Positions 1 to 13,248 of a DNA stretch of 64,000 nt are shown here, one piece after another. The first letter of the stretch is position 1, and every line of letters starts with the position of its first letter. Location: NCBI GenBank assembly GCA_026120185.1, contig JANUWF010001165.1:1240001-1304000 (forward strand). The letters run 5' to 3'. Position numbers and translations under genes: made by a program. Source of the stretch: Voacanga thouarsii (Eukaryota; Streptophyta; Magnoliopsida; Gentianales; Apocynaceae). The notes beneath the pieces were generated by a model. It did not search any database. It saw only the letters and a list, made by a program, of their open reading frames with translations, and was not told the DNA's origin.

Positions 1-72
1 CATGCACATTTATGTATCTATAGAGAGAAAAGTTGATAGCAGGGGCACTGAGAGAGGAGATAGAATGCTTAC

Positions 73-1729
73 ATGGTAGTCGTCATCATCCAGATAATCT
101 GCAGGGTCATGCTGCAAAAAATGGGAAGAAGTTAAAAACAGCATCAACTGTGTTAGTGCAATTGAAAGCATTACATGAGGAGTATCTCAGATCTAAGGAA
201 GAAGTTTCCCACAAAAAGTGCTTCATAAGCTGCACTACATTATTTCTGTGCAGATCAAGTACAAAAGTCTACATTTTCAGATGATACTAATTAGCAAATC
301 CCAGATTCTAGAATAAGGCAACCTGAGGTTTATTTTTTATTGCAACTAAGAAGAAGCTTATCCATACTGGGAAGTCACAGCAATATCAATTTCACAATAC
401 TAAGGAAATAGCACTTGCAACCAGAAGTCCACAATGCATACATACTTATTCCTAACTTTGAAATTGTTATGTCCTCTAGTGCTGGCATGACGGTTTTTGT
501 AACAAAAATAAATATTGAGAAAAATGTAATGCTTGAGAATTATACCTTCATCTAAAGAAAAAACAAGGGAAGCAAAGGGATAAAATGTCAACCATGAAGT
601 AACTCTTCAGAGTTCTGTATATCCAAACGTGAATTAGAGGGCTACACTAGTTTTAATTTTTTAAGTATAGTTTTTTGAAGAGATAAAGGTTTCCTGTCTA
701 ATAGCTGAGAAGAAAGATGCAGTACTCTTCTATGCCTCCCGCCTCTGCGCTTCTTCTTTTCACCTCCATCGCCTTTTCTTTTAGCCTCCTGCAGATATGA
801 TGATTTATAGCACCCGTAAAGCCTTCCGATAATAGCCAGGTCAAGGCCTATAACTCATATGCTGTCCAGGAAGTTATCACTTACCTCCTCTTCTCGGGCT
901 CTTCTGATTTTCTCTGCCTCCTCAAATGCTTCATTTTCAATCTGAATTAAGAGAATTTAATTCTATGTGCATGCCAGATGCTTCAAGTAGGCCAATGAAA
1001 AGAAATGCAAGAGCAGTATTTACCTCCCTATGTTTGCTCCATTCTTCCACAACTTCTTTTGCATATTGAGGATCATCACATATCAAAATATTATCGAACA
1101 CAGAACCAGCTTTCACCTATAAATATATGTGTAATAACCATAAATTTCACTCAAGGCAAGGACAAAAGATTTGATAAATAAATTTAGCAGATGAAATCAC
1201 TATCCATACTTTCACTCAAGAAAGAAAACGAGAAAAAAACACTTTGTGTTATAATGCACCAACTCTTCATATGTGAGCTTTCTTAATCTGGAAATTGAAA
1301 TTTGAGATAGGGAACAAGAAAGCAGTGAGAGATGCTTTATGTAGAAGTCAGTATTCAATTGGTCTTTGAGAACTATCTATTAGATTTTTGGGGGGGGGGA
1401 TTTATTCCCATTTTATGTAGTTTACTTTCTATTTTGGCCATTTACTGTGAAAGGAACTTTTTTACAGTAAATTATACACTTTAGTAGTGGTTGGCCCCAG
1501 TACGCAGTACTTTTACAGATCCAGATTTGAGTAGACACTTGCCTACGTTTTCCCTAATTTCCCATAGTCTATCTCGCATACTGAATTCTCATTTAAAATG
1601 CCGTGTCAGATCAGAGAATCTCCATAAAATGGGATGGTGCGAGTGCAGTTTTTAGGGAGGATTTAGTTGTTTCAGATTTTCATATTCTAAAAGCCTATGT
1701 GCAATGGTATCTTCCTATTGATTGGATTG

Positions 1730-1772
<43 letters not shown>

Positions 1773-4700
1773 TATTAACGTCTTTAATTTTTAATTTACT
1801 ATGTTTTCATTTGGATTTTTGGTTTTGGATTGGTCACATTAAATATTGCTCTCAACAGATATTTACATCAATGTGGACATTGTAAAAGAAATTCAGTCAG
1901 AGAAATTTTGCACAAAATAGAGCTCAAAACAATTAAATTCAAATATCAAGAACTGGTGCCTTACCTGCCAAACTTCAATGCCTATATATTTGACTGGTTT
2001 TAACACATAGAGATCAGGGTCATCTTCAAACTCTGCAGAAAGATAACTGTCTTTGACTTTCATGAAAGAAAATAAGTGGAAATAGTAAAGTCACAAAAAC
2101 CTTTATCACACCATAATCTTTGATGATCACTTTGCCATGGACCCCATACCAACATTGAAACAAACCAAGAATAAGGGGAAAAAAGGGTGAGGTGTGAGGC
2201 GGAGGGACGGAGATGGCTTTCTGCCTTTTTCTATTTGTTTTTTTTTTCCCGGGACTGTGGACTACCCGTTTACAGCTTTTTGCCCTAGCACGTGGGTAAA
2301 GTGGACTAGTTCATTTTATGATAACATTTGTTTTAGCAACTAGAGGAGAAGTTTTATCTAGAAGCCTTTAAAAAAAGGAATAAGAATTTTTTTTAAAGCC
2401 ACATTGGAAAAGCGTCATTGAGCTATTGGATGGCGAGACCCTTTGTTATTAACATGGAAACAAAATTGTTGTTGTATGGCGAATGTCTAGTAACCCGTAA
2501 AAGCTAAATCTCAAAGCTTAAAGCATGATCATGGGTCAATCTTCACACCATAGATCTTGCACAAGCTTCATCTTGCTCCACATGCTGTACAGGCCTAGAA
2601 TCTAATGCTGAGGACAATTGACACATGGCATCAAAGTACTGATTTCCATAACTAATAACGACAGAAGTTCTTCAGGACAGCTATGTAAGTTTAAGTCCAG
2701 TAAAATACCAATATTTTGGCTGGCAAGGATTGTTGAACTCAAGACATAGCTATTATTATCAATAAGACACCAAGTAGAGAGTAAGAAGGTTCTGGAAGCA
2801 AATTACTAACCACTAAACATAGAAACACGTATTCAGTTGAAAGGCTAGAGCTGGATTTTGAAAATTGAATGTGAAAGCACAAGGGATATGATAGATTGCA
2901 GGAATATGAAGATGAGACTCACCCCATCAAATCCATTGCAATGTTAAAAATAATCTTTTCATGGAAGGTGCAATAAACATAAGATAAAAAAAATCCCAAA
3001 AAATTAGCACTCTTAATACTACCCTTTTGCTCCCAAAACAGTCCCCACCAAGAAGAGGGGGGGGGGGGGGGTGTGGAGGAAGAGGAACTTCACCCACTAT
3101 TTGTAGATTGGTCTTATTTGCAATATGCTTCCCCGCAATGACTCAATTTCATGCTAAATTTCTTGGGGCCACATTCATTATTAGTTGATGATGTATTCAT
3201 CTGTGTCATATAAGATCAGTACTGAGTTGCTGCAACACAAGTATCAAGTTCAGAATTTTGTCTTCATAAATTAGACAAATAAATGCTAAATTAGGAACAT
3301 TACTGGGGGAGAGGATATTACGGTATTTTTGTGGATTGAAAGTATATATGCTCCCTCCTACCCTGCCTCTCCTTTTCCTAAAATTAGATCTGCTATAGAT
3401 AATAATATGAAACAAATGTAAAGAAATATTCTACTTGTTTTGGCCATACCCGTTAACTCTCATGCCACTTGCAAGGATGGGAACAGGATAAGCAACAGTG
3501 ACATCAGTTTTGGCTATGCCCCTCTTTCTTAACATTTTTACTGCTGTTAGTGATTAGTGATAAACAAATCTCACCTATTTGAAATGAAGTAGTGCTATTA
3601 TGTATTCATGACAATAATATAACAGAATGAAAAATAATAAGCTTGTGATAAGCAGAAGAACTAACTAACTAAAATAACAACTTTCAGAAAAGTCTTGTTC
3701 CAGGGAGGTTCAAGATGGATGACAAGATGCACTGAAGGTAGAGCTGTATTTGAACATGAATGAATCGAGCATCACATTTTTTAGCTTCGAATAGAATCAA
3801 ACACTGTTCGAGTTCATTTGTTTATTAATCGAGTTCGAGTTCATTCGATTATTATTTGATAATCTTCGACTTCGTTTATATTTTAATATAATGAAATATA
3901 TTATAAAAATAAATAAAATAATAAAATATTATAATAAATTTTAATATTGTAAAATACAAATAAATATAATATTAATAATATTATTGTTTTTTTAAAATAT
4001 ATAATATGTTCACGAAGGATCGAATATATTCGTGAATACGTTCGAGTTCATTCGTTTATTAATTGAACGAGCCTTATTCGAACACGAACGAGTTCAAACG
4101 AGTTTATGTTCACGAACGTTGGGTTCATTTACAACTTTAACTGGACAGGTGACACACTTAGTTGCACCGGATGCTTAGTTTTAGTACTTTTCAAGAATTC
4201 CTTCATACCAGATTCATCCACTACACTATTATTCCACTCTCAACACCCACTACCCCTGTATTTTGGAGATGTGAAAACCTAAGATTCCTAAAAGGAACTA
4301 TGTCTGAAAACGACACTTCTGTTCCCTAACATTTGTTTGCGTGTCAGATTTACACCAAGGTTTCACGAGTCTCACCTAGCACCAATAGCTTTAGAATTAT
4401 CCCAATTTTCTACCAGAAATAGTAAATTGGAGAGAGAAAACACCTTTATTTCCTCTCTCCCCCATCAATTCATCCAAATTCTGGTAACTTGCTTTGATTT
4501 CCTAATTTACACTTTGTGATGTAAAAATATGACATTTTGGAAACATATGGTGTGAATGTGAGATTCATGGTATTTTTGGTGTAAAATTGAGACAGAGAGA
4601 AAGAGTTATTTGCCTTTTTTAGAGAGTACCTCTAACACAATATTGGAAACAAGCAGCTAATTATGAAAAAGCATCTCAATGCTTTAGAAAGAGGCTATTC

Positions 4701-7700
4701 TTTTACCCCTTATAAGTTAAAAGCAAATGGAGAAGGAAAGGCACCTGGATTATCAACCCATGGAATCTTCCACTTCCCCTTATAATTGGGATTCTTGATT
4801 TTCTGCACCAAAGACACTTAATAATTAGCAATTGGAGAATCCAACCTGTGCTTATAGTACAATAATATAAACATCTAGAATATAAGCACCTTGGGCTTCC
4901 ATGGTCCTTTGTATGCTGGATTTGGAACCTTTTTTGGCCTCCAGATTCCATCCTCTTCATCATCCCAGTCAGCAGGCTATCAAAGAAAAGAAAATGAGAT
5001 GTAATGCAATAAGGAGATACTTCCTACTTCCCTGATGGTTTTCTGAAAATTCAAGAACTTTCTCAAAAGAATCTAAGAGAAGATGAAAAGGTTTATTATG
5101 TTTTGGTGCTTTTGCATCCAACCTATGCAGTATCATGCCTAAACAAAGAGGGAATCCCATAATGAGCAATAGAAAAAGGACCTCTAACCACCAGTAAACT
5201 TATACAGCATACCAATATACCTTTTTAGCCTTTGGATCTGGTATCTCTTTAGGGATTGAATCATATCCCTACAGGATCAGGATATACATCAGTCAGTATG
5301 AAATTTCTGGAAGGCCAATACCATTACTTTCATACATTTGAGGGCAGAAGCTACAATACCTCAGGTTTGACATGATTTGGGTCATTAATGTACTCTCTAT
5401 CATCCCAGTCTGCCGGCTGTGAAGGTGAAATATGAAATATGTTTTAACAATGTTTTCCAAGAGAAGACAGGTTTCATGGATCAGAAAAAAAGAGATCTAA
5501 ATGTTGATAGATATAATATAAGGTGTCAGGAAGTGAAAAATTTTGTACAAGCCATTGTTCTCTTACAAACCAAAACCACAATACTCTGCTTTGATCTATT
5601 GATATATTAATTAGAGCACACCCAGGACAAGATGATTTTACTCACAATTTTCAGTCAGTACCAATGTGGAATATCATCCACCCAAGAAAGAAAATTAAGG
5701 ATACAATTCCGTAGAAGAATTTTCGATAATGCATCAAGGAACATAAATAGCATTAATGCAAGACAGTAGAGTACCTTTTTTGCATTAACATCTTTAATTT
5801 TTGGTGGAGGGAGGATATCCCAGTCTGTGTACATGCTTCCGGACTCTCTTTCACGATTATCTACCAGGACGCTATATGTTTTATCAGGTCTTAAAATAAA
5901 AGTGTAGAAATGAGTTAACTTGTCAGTTTCACACTGTAAATCCTTTTTTATTGAGTAAGTTTGCCCCTGATAGGAAACAATGACATGAAGCTTTTTGGTC
6001 TGTGTGCCACATATATCTGGTCCAAACATGAAACTGCATGGAACAATGAGCAGAGCATGAGTGAGTTTATATACCACAAGTATGAATATCAACAATTTGG
6101 AATAAGACAAGAAAACACAAGAATCCTATGAAAAATGGTGTTCATATTTGGAGCTCCGGCTCCTAATCTGTTGTTTGTCCATTTTTAACTTTACCAAGTT
6201 TTTTGACCGCAGTGTCCTTTTTAACTTGAAGGTAAAATGCATTTAGTCAGAGTTTATGCTACTTAGCATTCCAACACGGAAAATGATCATTTCAATCGAA
6301 GTAAATAACATAATTATCAATTCTTGATTATGCAAAACAAATCCAACATGTGAAAATCACATAAGCCAAAGAACTTGTAAAGCAGGAATTTAAGAATCAT
6401 CCTTCCTTGATATGCACTTATTCTGCTTTTATCTTAAAATTTCTAAAATCAACTAATTAACAACTGTGGCATGCTGCTACTACTGTCTTCAATATGGACA
6501 GACCAACAGCAAAAATACAACACAAAAAACGGTAGAATTCCAACAAACAACTTTGACATCTAGCAATTATTTTCTTACAGGTACTACTGAAAGTGAAAAA
6601 ATGGCAAACATTAACAAATATTTCTGTTGCTCTGTCACTTCATTTTTCTGTGATTGAAAACCACATCAATGATTTGAGACAAAACTTGATCAAAATGATA
6701 TGCTACAACACATAATTTAATCCAGATTAGCTCTCTCATTACTTGCCGGTCATGTTAATCAGTATGCGAAATCAAGACCATATTCATCATTGTCCATCAA
6801 GCTAGTAATTTTTTTTATAATATTCCTTTTATGGTTTGTTTTCTTGATGCTAAAGTAGTAATTTTTACACCAGCAAGAAAAAAATAAATAGTGATTTCAT
6901 CTATGGACATTTCATAAACTGCATATCATCTAACCAGCCTCGAAAGTCGGATTTTAATTGACTGATTTGCATCATAAGAATATTAATACAAAAGAAAAGT
7001 TATATTGCTTATTATTTGGTGACGTGGTTGTGATTTTCTTCAGACAATTCTATTCTTCTGGTTTCAGAAATTTTAAGAGAACTGGATACATTCCCCCCCC
7101 CCCCTAACAACACCACAGCAAAAGAAAGTCTGAGAAACTGTTTATTTCTTCTGTTTGACTTCTTCTAGCAATATAGGAGTTCTTCTAACCAAATGTTCCA
7201 GTATATATTTATTGGGACAGAAAGTACGGGTTGTGGATTTTCTGCAGAAAAGCATAAAATTGATAAGAGTATAGAAGCATTCTTGTATAGCTTGTATTCA
7301 GAGCAAAAAAACAAGACAAAAAGGCAAGATATATAGCATACTTTTTCGTGGGAAGGCCATAAATAGGGAGTTAAATAAATAGTAATAGACCTGTAAGGGG
7401 TATCACCACCAAATTTCTTTTGGTTGACATAACCGGAGAGAAGCTTAATGTAACCACCCCCACATTCAATGTCCTGTTCAAATTTTATGGAGTACTGAAC
7501 CACAAGAGTTCTATTCTTGTTGCTAAACTCAGGGAACTTTGCAGATATGGCATAATGCTTGGCATCATTGTATGTTTGAATACCTGCACAAATTCAGTAA
7601 TAAATTGTACTAAACACAAAGTGAGAATGTCAAAAGAATATGAGAAATGAAAGACTACATATATCATCTTCTCAAGCATCTGAAGAATAAGTTTCAGAGT

Positions 7701-10697
7701 TCCTATAGTTTAGATGACCTTCACTTATGCCACCTCTAGAAAGCAGTGTAAGAGGAGGAAGAAAGTCTGGTTGCTTTATTGTCATCTCATTTTGGTTGAT
7801 AAATAGGAGATTCAATGCCACAATTCAAATTTTTTCTCAGTCAGTTTCATTTTAGCACATGAGAATTTGTTCTTGAAAGTAAAAGAGCAAACGGCTTGTT
7901 AATTGTAACAGCATAAAATCACTGGGAAATGAAGAAGCTATATTAGCAATTTATTTTACACAAAAAAATATCAGGCCAACCAAGGGAAGATTATGATACT
8001 ACAACATCCATCTTTTCCTTTTCTCTGCAAAGTGCATTTGTCCTACAAGGGCCTACCCACTTACTTGGGGCTCGTTATTAAGCTACTGCTTCCTATGCCT
8101 GACAGGAACCCCACAGTCCGTAGGTCTAAGAGCTTAAATTTTACGTTCAGCTAAATAGTCTTTTCTTAAGGGGGACGCTTAGCTCACCATGCTTGTCAAG
8201 ATTCCCATACCCTCGATCTCATTATGCTCTTTCCAATTGAACCTAGTCCTACAACTTGGATCTTGCGCCTGATCCCCAAGAGAGTAGGCACCCATGAAGC
8301 CTTACTGTGTCTTTTGCCTCTGACAACTATCATACCCATGGGGCATATACAGAATTAGTTCCAACATAGTGAAGAGTCTAAAGTCTCACGATACCCTATT
8401 ATCCAGAGGGAGAATCACATAATACATGCTTTAACGCTATTGGTGCTCTATCATTTGATCATTTACAGATTCAAGCATTGCTGCCCCTTTGTAAGTTAAC
8501 AGTATCAGTTTTGTCTCAGAAGTTGGTTCTATCCTGCCGTTATGCATTTGAGATTCCTGCCAGCTACTCACATGAATCCTAGCTTCCAGAGTTAAACATC
8601 ACTGATTCATGAATCATCACAAATTACTAGCTTAATTTAGCTCAATTTATCCAGTCCAGTAGTCTAGTAATATGAAAGTCTACCAATCTAATCTTAGGTT
8701 CTGGAAGGGGAAGGGGGGAAGACAGAGACTATGTATTCCTTTAGTGCCTCAATTCAGTTTTTCTGGATTCCAGTGCAGTAGTTGAAAAAATTCAAAGAAA
8801 ATGAAATATTGAGATATGAGAAAGTAAAGGGAAAACGAAACAAAAGGTGAAGGAATGAGAGGCCAATGATTGAATAGCCTTAGCAAGGTATGACCAGATT
8901 GAAGGGCCACAAGCACTATGACTATAGGCTCTGTTCTGAATTACTTAAACTAAGATAATTTGACCCTTTTTTAATACTACAAATGCAAGGAAATCAACCA
9001 TTATCCAGTCACCAAAAAATTATCCAAAAAAGCATTTTTCATGTTTATAAAATGCATTTCCCATCATAGGTAGTATGAACCAAAGGACTAATTTATCCCA
9101 TTTTTCACGACATAAATAGGCGTCATTTGATATAATTCCAGATAGAAAGTAATGTTATAGAATCTAAATTCTAGGAAAGTGAATATAATTCCAGATAGAT
9201 TACATCCATTTATTTGGAAGATCCAAAAAATATTGAAAGGAAGTAATATAAGGTACTTTTAATATTTAAAAATAAATTATTATACATATGAAAATTTTAA
9301 AATTATTTTTAAATATTTCTCGTATTATACAATTTAATTGTACACACACAAGTATATATCCTTTCAAATAGTTATAGCAAATGAAAATTACATAAATAGT
9401 ATTCTTATATCTTTAAATGCAAATTTTATTTTATTTGATCTTATAATTATTTTTTATGTTGAGATCAAATTTTAATATTAATAAAAATAACATTTGATTA
9501 TTATTAAATTAAAATATTTACAGAAAATTTAATAAATTTTCCTTTCATGTAAGTTATACAGACATGATATGATTTTTTTACAGTTATTTTACTTAAAGTG
9601 TTGAACCTTTTAAGTTTTTGAAAAAAAAAAAATATTGTAGTTAGCAATATAGAAAATTTTAACACTACTACGTTAGCAGAAGTATAAAAGTAGAAAGATA
9701 AGTGATGGGGAATAGATAGATATGAATTAATTTTACATTTATCCTAATTTTTTGAAATTGTTTTTCTCTTTTATTGTTGGAATATTGAGAAAGGAATGAG
9801 ATTCCTGTTCAAGAATATAAGTAATGAATCAAAGACTGAATCTTAAAGATAAAAGTTGGGATTATTTTCCCACATCACATTCCTTGACAGTCAAACCGAG
9901 GAGTATAAAGAACATTTGTAAGTCCCCGTCTATTTGGTTTTTTTTTCTTGAAAACCAATCAAAAGTAAAGGTAAAAAGTCAATATCAAATAAAAGATTCC
10001 TAATGAGTTTTAAGGATCCCCTGAGTCAAAAGCTTCTGAACCTCAAGCATTTACTTGAAATTTATTAAGATTTTCTAAAAAGGATACTGTTAATAATCCC
10101 GTGGGTTTTGAAATCCAACCTTATCGTGGCATCAGTTTAAAAGCATATTGCTCTTAGTCTTAGCGGAGCCAACTCCATACGTAGACTTCATGCTGACTAC
10201 TAAGGTATTAACTATGCAGTCTATCATTTAGGTACAAGAAATATATATCAATCCGTGATCTTGACAGAACAAATACACAGAGTACCAGCAAAAAAGGCAC
10301 AAAAATTTCCCGAAATGCTCTCGAAATATAATACCAAAAAAGAGGAGAAGAAGAAATTACCTCTGTCATCAGGGTCAGCTGCCCATTTGCCGGCTGTATA
10401 CTTGAATGTCCCAGCTTTCCCTTCACTCCTCTTCCAATCTGACAAAACCCACCTATCTTTCCACCCATCTTTTCATTTCCAGACCCCAAAAAAGAAATCC
10501 CAGAAAATAAAACTACATCAAAACTCATGATCACGAAAAATCAAAAGGAAATTCACTTACTTGCAAGTATAAATTAACCAAAGGGCTTGCGTAATCTGTT
10601 TTCTGTGAATACCTTCAAAGCGCTCTTCAAAGAATATAGTGGAACAAGCAGAGTTGAGAGCTAAGAGAAAAGTGAGAATTGGAAGAAGAATTCTCAT
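73..10697 (-). CDS. CRT3: Calreticulin-3-like ER chaperone gene, 3' end beyond the window
   Basis: Calreticulin is a calcium-binding lectin chaperone of the ER lumen that folds monoglucosylated glycoproteins; plant CRT3 is known for quality control of receptor kinases. Exons, read on the minus strand: 10697-10613, 10468-10361, 7583-7391, 6033-5775, 5416-5360, 5268-5221, 4976-4890, 4802-4745, 2032-1965, 1116-1024, 941-885, 788-726, 111-73. All introns are GT-AG and all phases agree, giving 405 residues. Residues 1-20 are a signal peptide ([19 protein letters not shown]), followed by the N-domain start IFFEERFE. C105 ([16 protein letters not shown], family signature) and C137 (FMFGPDICG) form the expected disulfide pair. 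Y109, K111, Y128 and D135 match the known sugar-binding residues. The P domain has PADWDD (A-type) repeats, one degenerate, and three NPxYKG-type repeats. The basic C-tail followed by DYLDDDDYH is CRT3-like rather than the acidic tail of CRT1/2. The last exon (rest of HDEL) is outside. The start is the first ATG before the signal peptide. Confidence 0.93.
1734..1770. repeat. (TA)n microsatellite in intron 9
   Basis: An uninterrupted TA dinucleotide run of about 18 units lies in the calreticulin intron between the exons at 2032-1965 and 1116-1024. It is likely polymorphic in length. No other role is visible. Confidence 0.9.
3739..4139. mobile_element. hAT-like MITE in calreticulin intron 8
   Basis: A ~400-bp AT-rich segment with imperfect inverted ends: the left end reads TAGAGCTGTATTTGAAC and the right end, reversed, reads TAAAGTTGTAAATGAAC. 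The inner flanks carry repeated GTTCGAGTTCATTCG-like words on both sides of a very AT-rich core with no coding potential. This layout is typical of plant non-autonomous hAT elements. The flanking 8-mers (ACTGAAGG left, ACTGGACA right) match at only about five positions, so the target duplication is decayed or my edges are off by a few bases. It sits inside intron 8, away from the splice sites. Confidence 0.6.
7584..10360 (-). other. Long intron 2 of the calreticulin gene
   Basis: The 2.8-kb intron separates the exon ending ...KWAADPDDR from the exon starting [14 protein letters not shown]. It has a GT donor at 10360-10359 and an AG acceptor at 7585-7584. Most of it is AT-rich. About 8030-8560 is clearly richer in GC and reads like transferred or decayed element sequence, but no protein motif or terminal repeat was found. 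About 9080-9640 is extremely AT-rich. No ORF here is credible. Confidence 0.8.
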
Positions 10698-10800
10698 AAT
10701 TACTCAGCTCAGGACGAAGAAGAGGAAAACTTTCAGCTGAAAGAGAGTTTATAGTTGGAAGAGATTTCTTTAAGACATTGCTTAGATTCTGCCAGTGGGG
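10698..10800 (-). promoter_or_regulatory. Proximal promoter and short 5' UTR of the calreticulin gene
   Basis: Reading the minus strand, CTATAAA (plus 10748-10754) lies about 50 bases before the calreticulin ATG. If it is the TATA box, transcription would start near 10720 and the leader would be very short. No ER-stress element of the CCAAT-N9-CCACG type was seen close by. This is position-based inference only. Confidence 0.3.
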
Positions 10801-13248
10801 ATTGGGAAAATTACAAATTAGATTGTATTTAAGATGTAGACTGATAAGAAAGAGCCCACCTTCTTGACTTCTTTACTAAATTGCCACCAAAGTAAAATGG
10901 ACGGTTCTCATAATTTGGCTAATTCATTTGTCCAAGTCAATAGAATTAGATCATGAGCATATTTTTAATTAATCACATTACCTCTTACTATTATAATTTA
11001 ATTTTCATTTTAGCGTTATTGTTCCTATTATAAGTACAATGAGTGTAAGAAAATATGATTTTTTTAAATGTAATAAACTCGGTAAATGAGAGAGAAGAAA
11101 AGTTGACATTAAGAAAATAAAAAAAATTAATAAAGAATAATGTAGGGGAAAAAAATTCAATTATCATGTATTATTTATTTTATTTGGACATTAGTCATTA
11201 ATATTTCCTTTAAAATTTCCTAATTTTTCTTTTCAATTTCAAAAAAAGTATACAAAATTTGTTCAGAATAGATATATTAAAATAGAATCATTATAGTTAC
11301 TTATAAAATTTTAAGAGGTTTTAATATCCAAAAAGAAAAAATAAAAAACTATACTAGATTAAGAGAAATAAAAAAAATAATATTGTTGATCTTATATAAG
11401 ACTTTTCACATCACATATAACAAGAAATAAATTTTAATTTTTCAAAAAAATTATTTATAATAACTAAGCCCGAAAAGAAAATAAGAATGTTAAATTGGTT
11501 CTTTTTCTACTTTTACTATATATGTATAAAAATTAAAGTATATTTCTTCTGCCCAAGTATTAAATAAATTACACCCAAAAAAAAAAGAAAAATAAAATCC
11601 CTATCTACGTAATTTTCGTACAATGGAGCGGCATTTGTGGTATCATACACCTCATCTTTCTACAAGGAAGACTTGTAGTCAAGTCTTCACATGGAGTCTA
11701 CTTTGAGTTTTCAAATTTGTTACGAAAATGACCTCTCAGTCCTTCTTGACCCATGACTTCACTGAAGCTTCGTCCGACCATTTCTTCCAATCGTTGTAGG
11801 CTTTAAAGCCCCCTTGACCCGTTTAGTGGAGAAAAGGAAGGGCAACGCACCATGCACTTATGCGCAATTGGAGGGAGGGATGTACTCGGATAGTGCTGGA
11901 ATTTTGTAAAATGGGTTTATTTTTAAATGAAATTCTGACAGTGGAGTGTATATATCAGGATTTCTGAGGTAGTATTTAAGTAATGAGAGTTGCATTACCT
12001 AAATGCGATTTATGCAGAACGAAAAATGTAAATGGAAAAATTTTTAAAAAATTAAAAGTTACAGATTGCATTTGTAAAATGCAACCTGCGTCGAATATAA
12101 GTTTAGCAATCCGGATCGCATTTCGGTAGATTCTTTCAATTCAATCTGCAACGCTCGATGGCTTCTCAATTCAATTTGTAGCGCTCGCTTGAAACCCACA
12201 CCACATCACATTGCTTGCTTCTTTAATTGGTTCAAAACCCGCACTAGATCGCATTGGTTTTGCTTATTCAAGTGTTCAATCTACAGCGCATCTCCCAACT
12301 GTACAAATTATTTTGGTTGATTTTTGTATAACATGATTTGATTCATTGTTGTTGTAATGCTGTTGGAGTTTTGAGGATTTGATTATTGTTTTGAGGATGA
12401 AAGTATTGTTGGTATTTTTGGTGGTTGTTGATATATATATATATATATATATATAGTGTTGGAAAGTTAGAAATTTGATTGTAGTAGTGGGGAATAAGTT
12501 GAAAAGTTAATTGGTGTATATAGTTGATATTATATTTTTGTGGACTATTGATTTTTGTTTGGTAATTTTCTTAAGTTCTTATAAGGTTTTATGCAGTAGT
12601 GATTTTAGTGTTGTGGTTAATTGTTGATTATTCGAGAGACCTTATTGTATTATTTGGAGGTTGTAGTACTAATTGATTGGTGGATATTGAAGTAATAACC
12701 TTTTGTTGTATGTAAGGACCCTTAATACATATAATACTTCTAGTGCTTTGTACACTAGTATTTTGTTTTGTATATGGGTTATGTATTGATGAGAATACAT
12801 TAGCATATCTATATTTATTTATTGTATCTTTAGTGAAAAATTTGACTTGTTCATTTGTTTTTTGGCTTTGTAATTGGTTGTAATATAGGTCTTAATAATA
12901 ACATATGTATAGGTACTATTTATATTAGTTGATTTTATGATATGTTAATAATATTTATGTGTATACACATATATATATATATATATTATTGTTATATTAT
13001 GGTTTATTTGTTATTAGTATTGGCACTAATGCATGTTTTCAACAACTCCTTGTATTATTTTTATTTGTATTTACTTATAAATTATTTTCTTTGTCTATTA
13101 TTTTGTTTGTATCCTTGTTTAGTAATTATTTTTAGGCTTAGTATACTGTTGTTTTTTTTTTTATTTTTGTAGCGTGCGTTTTCCAACGGTACAATTAATT
13201 TGCTATTATTGTCTCACTTTAAGTATTTGAAATTTGTTTAAATAGGTA
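10801..13248. other. AT-rich intergenic region, no gene seen
   Basis: This stretch between the divergent calreticulin gene and the plant-mobile-domain remnant holds no credible ORF. (TA)n runs lie at 12431-12455 and 12967-12987. Between about 12000 and 12300 short words such as AATGCGATTT, GATCGCATT and GCGCTCG recur on both strands. That patch could be the leader or end of the element that carried the downstream PMD remnant, but I could not identify terminal inverted repeats. Confidence 0.6.

Noticed and set aside
33..284. Plus-strand ORF of 83 codons at the left edge
   Set aside because: It is the antisense shadow of the last visible calreticulin exon and its intron; the minus-strand exon DYLDDDDYH explains the sequence.
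10240..10534. Overlapping ORFs on both strands near 10.2-10.5 kb
   Set aside because: The minus-strand exon [20 protein letters not shown] explains the region; the others are shadows or intron read-through.
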